NCBI GenBank assembly: GCA_034435635.1
Contig: DAOTWY010000049.1
Coordinates: 1-7,708 of the forward strand
From: DAOTWY01 sp003696565
GTDB taxonomy: Bacteria > Chloroflexota > Anaerolineae > Aggregatilineales > Phototrophicaceae
Length of the DNA: 7,708 nucleotides
Reading direction: 5' to 3'
Positions 5,834 to 7,708 of the stretch are shown here, in pieces. Numbering within the stretch: position 1 is the stretch's first letter; each line of letters begins with the position of its first letter. A model generated the notes under the pieces. It was not told the DNA's origin and ran no database searches. It saw only the letters and a list, made by a program, of their open reading frames with translations. The position numbers and the translations under genes were made by a program.

Positions 5834-7225
5834 CTACAATTCAACAAAGTAAGATGCTGCTGCTTGGTCAATCAAGCTTGTATCATCCATATTTGGCTGA
5901 ATTCCTAAATAACCCGCAATATCAATCAATTGAGATAACAAATCACGCGGATGAACCATGCGCAAATCTCGATCATACTTAACATACCATTCTTCAATTA
6001 AATAATTGAAGGTATCTTCATTAAATGGAATTCGTTTAATTCGACACATAATCTGGAAGATTTGTTTAAACTGTTCTAAGTCTGGATTACCAACCTCAAT
6101 TTTATGACGAATACGCCGTAAAAATGCTTCATCTACTAAATCTTTAGGATCAAGATTGGTAGAAAAAATTGTCATCACAAAGAACGGGATACCTATTTTA
6201 CGCCCGTTGTTCAAGGTTAAAAAGTCAACACGTGTTTCTAGTGGGACAATCCAACGATTCAGTAATTCTACTGGGCTAACTTGTTGACGACCAAAATCGT
6301 CGATCAGAAACATACCACCATTAGCCTTCATCTGGAAGGGAGCTTCATAGAATTTATTGATTTCATCGTATACCAGATCAAGCCCTGCCATGGTTAATTC
6401 ACCGCCTACCATAATCATGGGGCGTTTAATACATACCCAACGTGGATCACGCACCATACCAGTCCCTAAAGGGATTTGCGGCGGGTCAGATGAAACAACA
6501 TGGTTGATCTGATCAAACAATTGAATAACCTGACCATCAACATCAATGGCATAAGGAATCCACAAGTCCTCACCTAAAATCATTTCACCAACACGTTCGG
6601 CAATGGTTGTTTTACCATTTCCTGGCGGACCATAAAGAAAAATAGCTTGTCCAGAATTTACAGCTGGACCAACCCGGCTTAGCATTTCATCCGAAATCAC
6701 TAAGTTATTCATCAGGCTGCGCAATTTGGGCTGCTGAACTGGCGGACGAGCAACATTTTGCGCTTTAATCGCTTCAATATATTGGCTTAATGGGACGGGT
6801 GCCGCGCTAGCATATTGTGACCGTTCTAATGCTTCACGGGCTTTCTCTGAGCCACGGTCTGTAATCACATAACGATAGCTTGCTTCACCTAAACCCGCGC
6901 CGCCCCCTTTGAAGTCAATTAGTTTCTCTCGCTTAAGAAATTCAATAACCCCATCAACAATCCCATTATAAGGCAGTTTTAATACATCGCTGATTTGGTG
7001 CCCGGTCATATCACCACCAGAATACAAAATCTTGAGGATTAAATCTGCCACATTCAGCTTAGTTAACCCCGTATCTTCTAGCTTGGAAATAGGTGGTGGA
7101 TACCAGCTTAATTCCGATGTAACAGGTGGTGTAACGGGGCGTGGTTGTGGTGTGGGTGTAGGTTTATTACTACGGTCTCCCCCGAGACTTCTAATTTTTT
7201 GTCGTTTACCTGAAAGATCGCTCAT
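5834..7225 (-). CDS. Winged-helix / AAA+ ATPase fusion, role unassigned
   Basis: This 463-residue protein opens with a basic stretch and a Pro/Thr linker (about 20-36). A winged-helix-like domain follows (about 56-130; LNVADLILKILYSGG, then EFLKREKLIDF and YRYVITDRG). The AAA+ ATPase core spans about 170-440. Walker A is GPPGNGKT (199-206), Walker B is FLIDD (306-310), sensor 1 is probably N357 in FSTN, candidate arginine fingers are R370/R371 (FLRRI), and HPRDLL (425-430) is a likely sensor-2 element. The second acidic residue of Walker B is Asp where Glu is usual. There is no signal peptide or membrane helix, so it is cytoplasmic. The AAA+ part should use ATP to remodel a partner, and the winged helix may bind DNA or protein. 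It is not a sigma-54 activator: the GAFTGA loop is absent. The neighbours are a kinase and a receiver, so a signalling role is plausible but unproven. Confidence 0.87.
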   Translation of the reverse strand: MSDLSGKRQKIRSLGGDRSNKPTPTPQPRPVTPPVTSELSWYPPPISKLEDTGLTKLNVADLILKILYSGGDMTGHQISDVLKLPYNGIVDGVIEFLKREKLIDFKGGGAGLGEASYRYVITDRGSEKAREALERSQYASAAPVPLSQYIEAIKAQNVARPPVQQPKLRSLMNNLVISDEMLSRVGPAVNSGQAIFLYGPPGNGKTTIAERVGEMILGEDLWIPYAIDVDGQVIQLFDQINHVVSSDPPQIPLGTGMVRDPRWVCIKRPMIMVGGELTMAGLDLVYDEINKFYEAPFQMKANGGMFLIDDFGRQQVSPVELLNRWIVPLETRVDFLTLNNGRKIGIPFFVMTIFSTNLDPKDLVDEAFLRRIRHKIEVGNPDLEQFKQIFQIMCRIKRIPFNEDTFNYLIEEWYVKYDRDLRMVHPRDLLSQLIDIAGYLGIQPNMDDTSLIDQAAASYFVEL

Positions 7226-7270
7226 AATTCCCCATGCCTTTGATCAAAAATAAACAAGCATATAAATAAT

Positions 7271-7300
7271 AGTATCACAGGTCAGTAAAACGGTGTTCAA
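7271..7300 (-). promoter_or_regulatory. Weak candidate sigma-70-type promoter upstream of the AAA+ gene
   Basis: On the minus strand TTGAAC (7295-7300) and GATACT (7271-7276) are separated by 18 bp, each matching 4 of 6 consensus positions, in the AT-rich 87-bp gap between the kinase stop and the AAA+ start. This is the longest intergenic space in the window and the most natural place for a promoter, but such matches occur often by chance in AT-rich DNA. Confidence 0.25.
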
Positions 7301-7312
7301 TGTTTGAAAGTT

Positions 7313-7708
7313 TTAACCACAACGAGGGATTCTAATTGTTACACTTGTCTCTTTTTGTGGCACACTAGTGATGATAATTGATCCATCATAGAGTTCAACA
7401 AATCGCTTAACAATTGCCAACCCTAACCCACTACCTTGCTGTTCATAGAGCCAACGTTCAAATTGCATATATGCCCCAATCGCATTGATTTGTTTTTGAG
7501 ACATACCACACCCGTGATCTGTAACCGTAAATGTAAAATAATCCTGATCATAAAAACTTGTTACTTTAATCGCTGTGCCTGGCTTTGAAAATTTAATAGC
7601 ATTATCAATAATTTCTTCAACAATTTTGGAAAAATCATAATCTGTTATACGGATTGCGACTTCTTCACATAAATTGAATTCAATATCTGCTTCACGCTGG
7701 TGTAACTG
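7313..7708 (-). CDS. Sensor histidine kinase, C-terminal ATP-binding domain (5' end outside window)
   Basis: The frame is open from the right edge to TAA at 7313, giving the last 131 residues of a larger protein, so no start is visible. An internal ATG at 7504 falls inside the ATP-binding fold and is not a real start. The visible part is a HATPase_c domain: N box EEIIDNAIKFS, G1 box DHGCGM, then QFERWLYEQQ and the G2 box GSGLGLAIVK, ending in a short IPRCG tail. The catalytic ATP-binding elements look intact. The sensory region and the phospho-accepting His lie off the window, so its signal and membrane topology are unknown. The F/G2 region resembles kinases I associate with cyanobacteria and Chloroflexota. 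It may phosphorylate the stand-alone receiver two genes downstream; that pairing is inferred from proximity. An 87-bp gap separates it from the AAA+ gene. Confidence 0.92.
   Translation of the reverse strand, partial: QLHQREADIEFNLCEEVAIRITDYDFSKIVEEIIDNAIKFSKPGTAIKVTSFYDQDYFTFTVTDHGCGMSQKQINAIGAYMQFERWLYEQQGSGLGLAIVKRFVELYDGSIIITSVPQKETSVTIRIPRCG

Noticed and set aside
7296..7308. Inverted repeat TTCAA-TGT-TTGAA after the kinase stop
   Set aside because: An AT-rich 5-bp stem with no U-run is not convincing as a terminator and overlaps the weak promoter candidate.
7313..7504. Separate 63-residue protein starting at an internal ATG
   Set aside because: The same frame is open upstream to the window edge and encodes the N and G1 boxes of a histidine kinase, so this is only the tail of that gene.

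Overview
This is a compact stretch of about 7.7 kb in which every supported gene lies on the minus strand, so the window is transcribed from right to left. It is moderately AT-rich, a little over 40 % G+C by eye. The best guess for the host is a Chloroflexota bacterium (Anaerolineae- or Chloroflexia-like). Three things point there: the exported solute-binding protein carries a Pro/Thr/Val-rich linker straight after its signal peptide; the histidine kinase has the QFERWLYEQQGSGLGL signature that I associate with Chloroflexota and cyanobacterial kinases; and obg sits directly before nadD. The assignment rests on family resemblance only. A 16S or ribosomal-protein marker would settle it, and none is in the window.

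In transcription order, the right-hand block (about 7708 to 4785) looks like signalling. It holds the catalytic end of a histidine kinase (cut by the window edge), a winged-helix/AAA+ ATPase of unassigned role, a stand-alone receiver domain, and a membrane-anchored protein I do not recognise. The last two overlap by an ATGA, so they are probably translationally coupled. A perfect 18-bp palindrome fills about half of the short gap between the AAA+ gene and the receiver gene. The 87-bp gap after the kinase carries a weak promoter candidate and is the likeliest start of a new transcript.

The left-hand block (about 4720 to 1) is more housekeeping in flavour. It holds an extended-SDR sugar epimerase/reductase, the ribosome-assembly GTPase Obg (its start overlaps the epimerase stop), the NAD biosynthesis enzyme NadD, and an exported protein with two tandem family-3 solute-binding domains. 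The start codon of that last gene overlaps the nadD stop in an ATGA, and its 3' end lies at or beyond the window edge. The whole left block is probably one operon; whether it also shares a transcript with the right block cannot be decided from sequence.

I found no tRNA, rRNA, CRISPR array, insertion sequence or clear intrinsic terminator. There is no gene-free stretch longer than 87 bp. The most noteworthy items are the unassigned wHTH-AAA+/receiver/membrane-protein cluster with its palindrome, the partly degenerate receiver domain, the tandem solute-binding protein coupled to nadD, and a non-canonical residue in the NadD SSTxIR motif.
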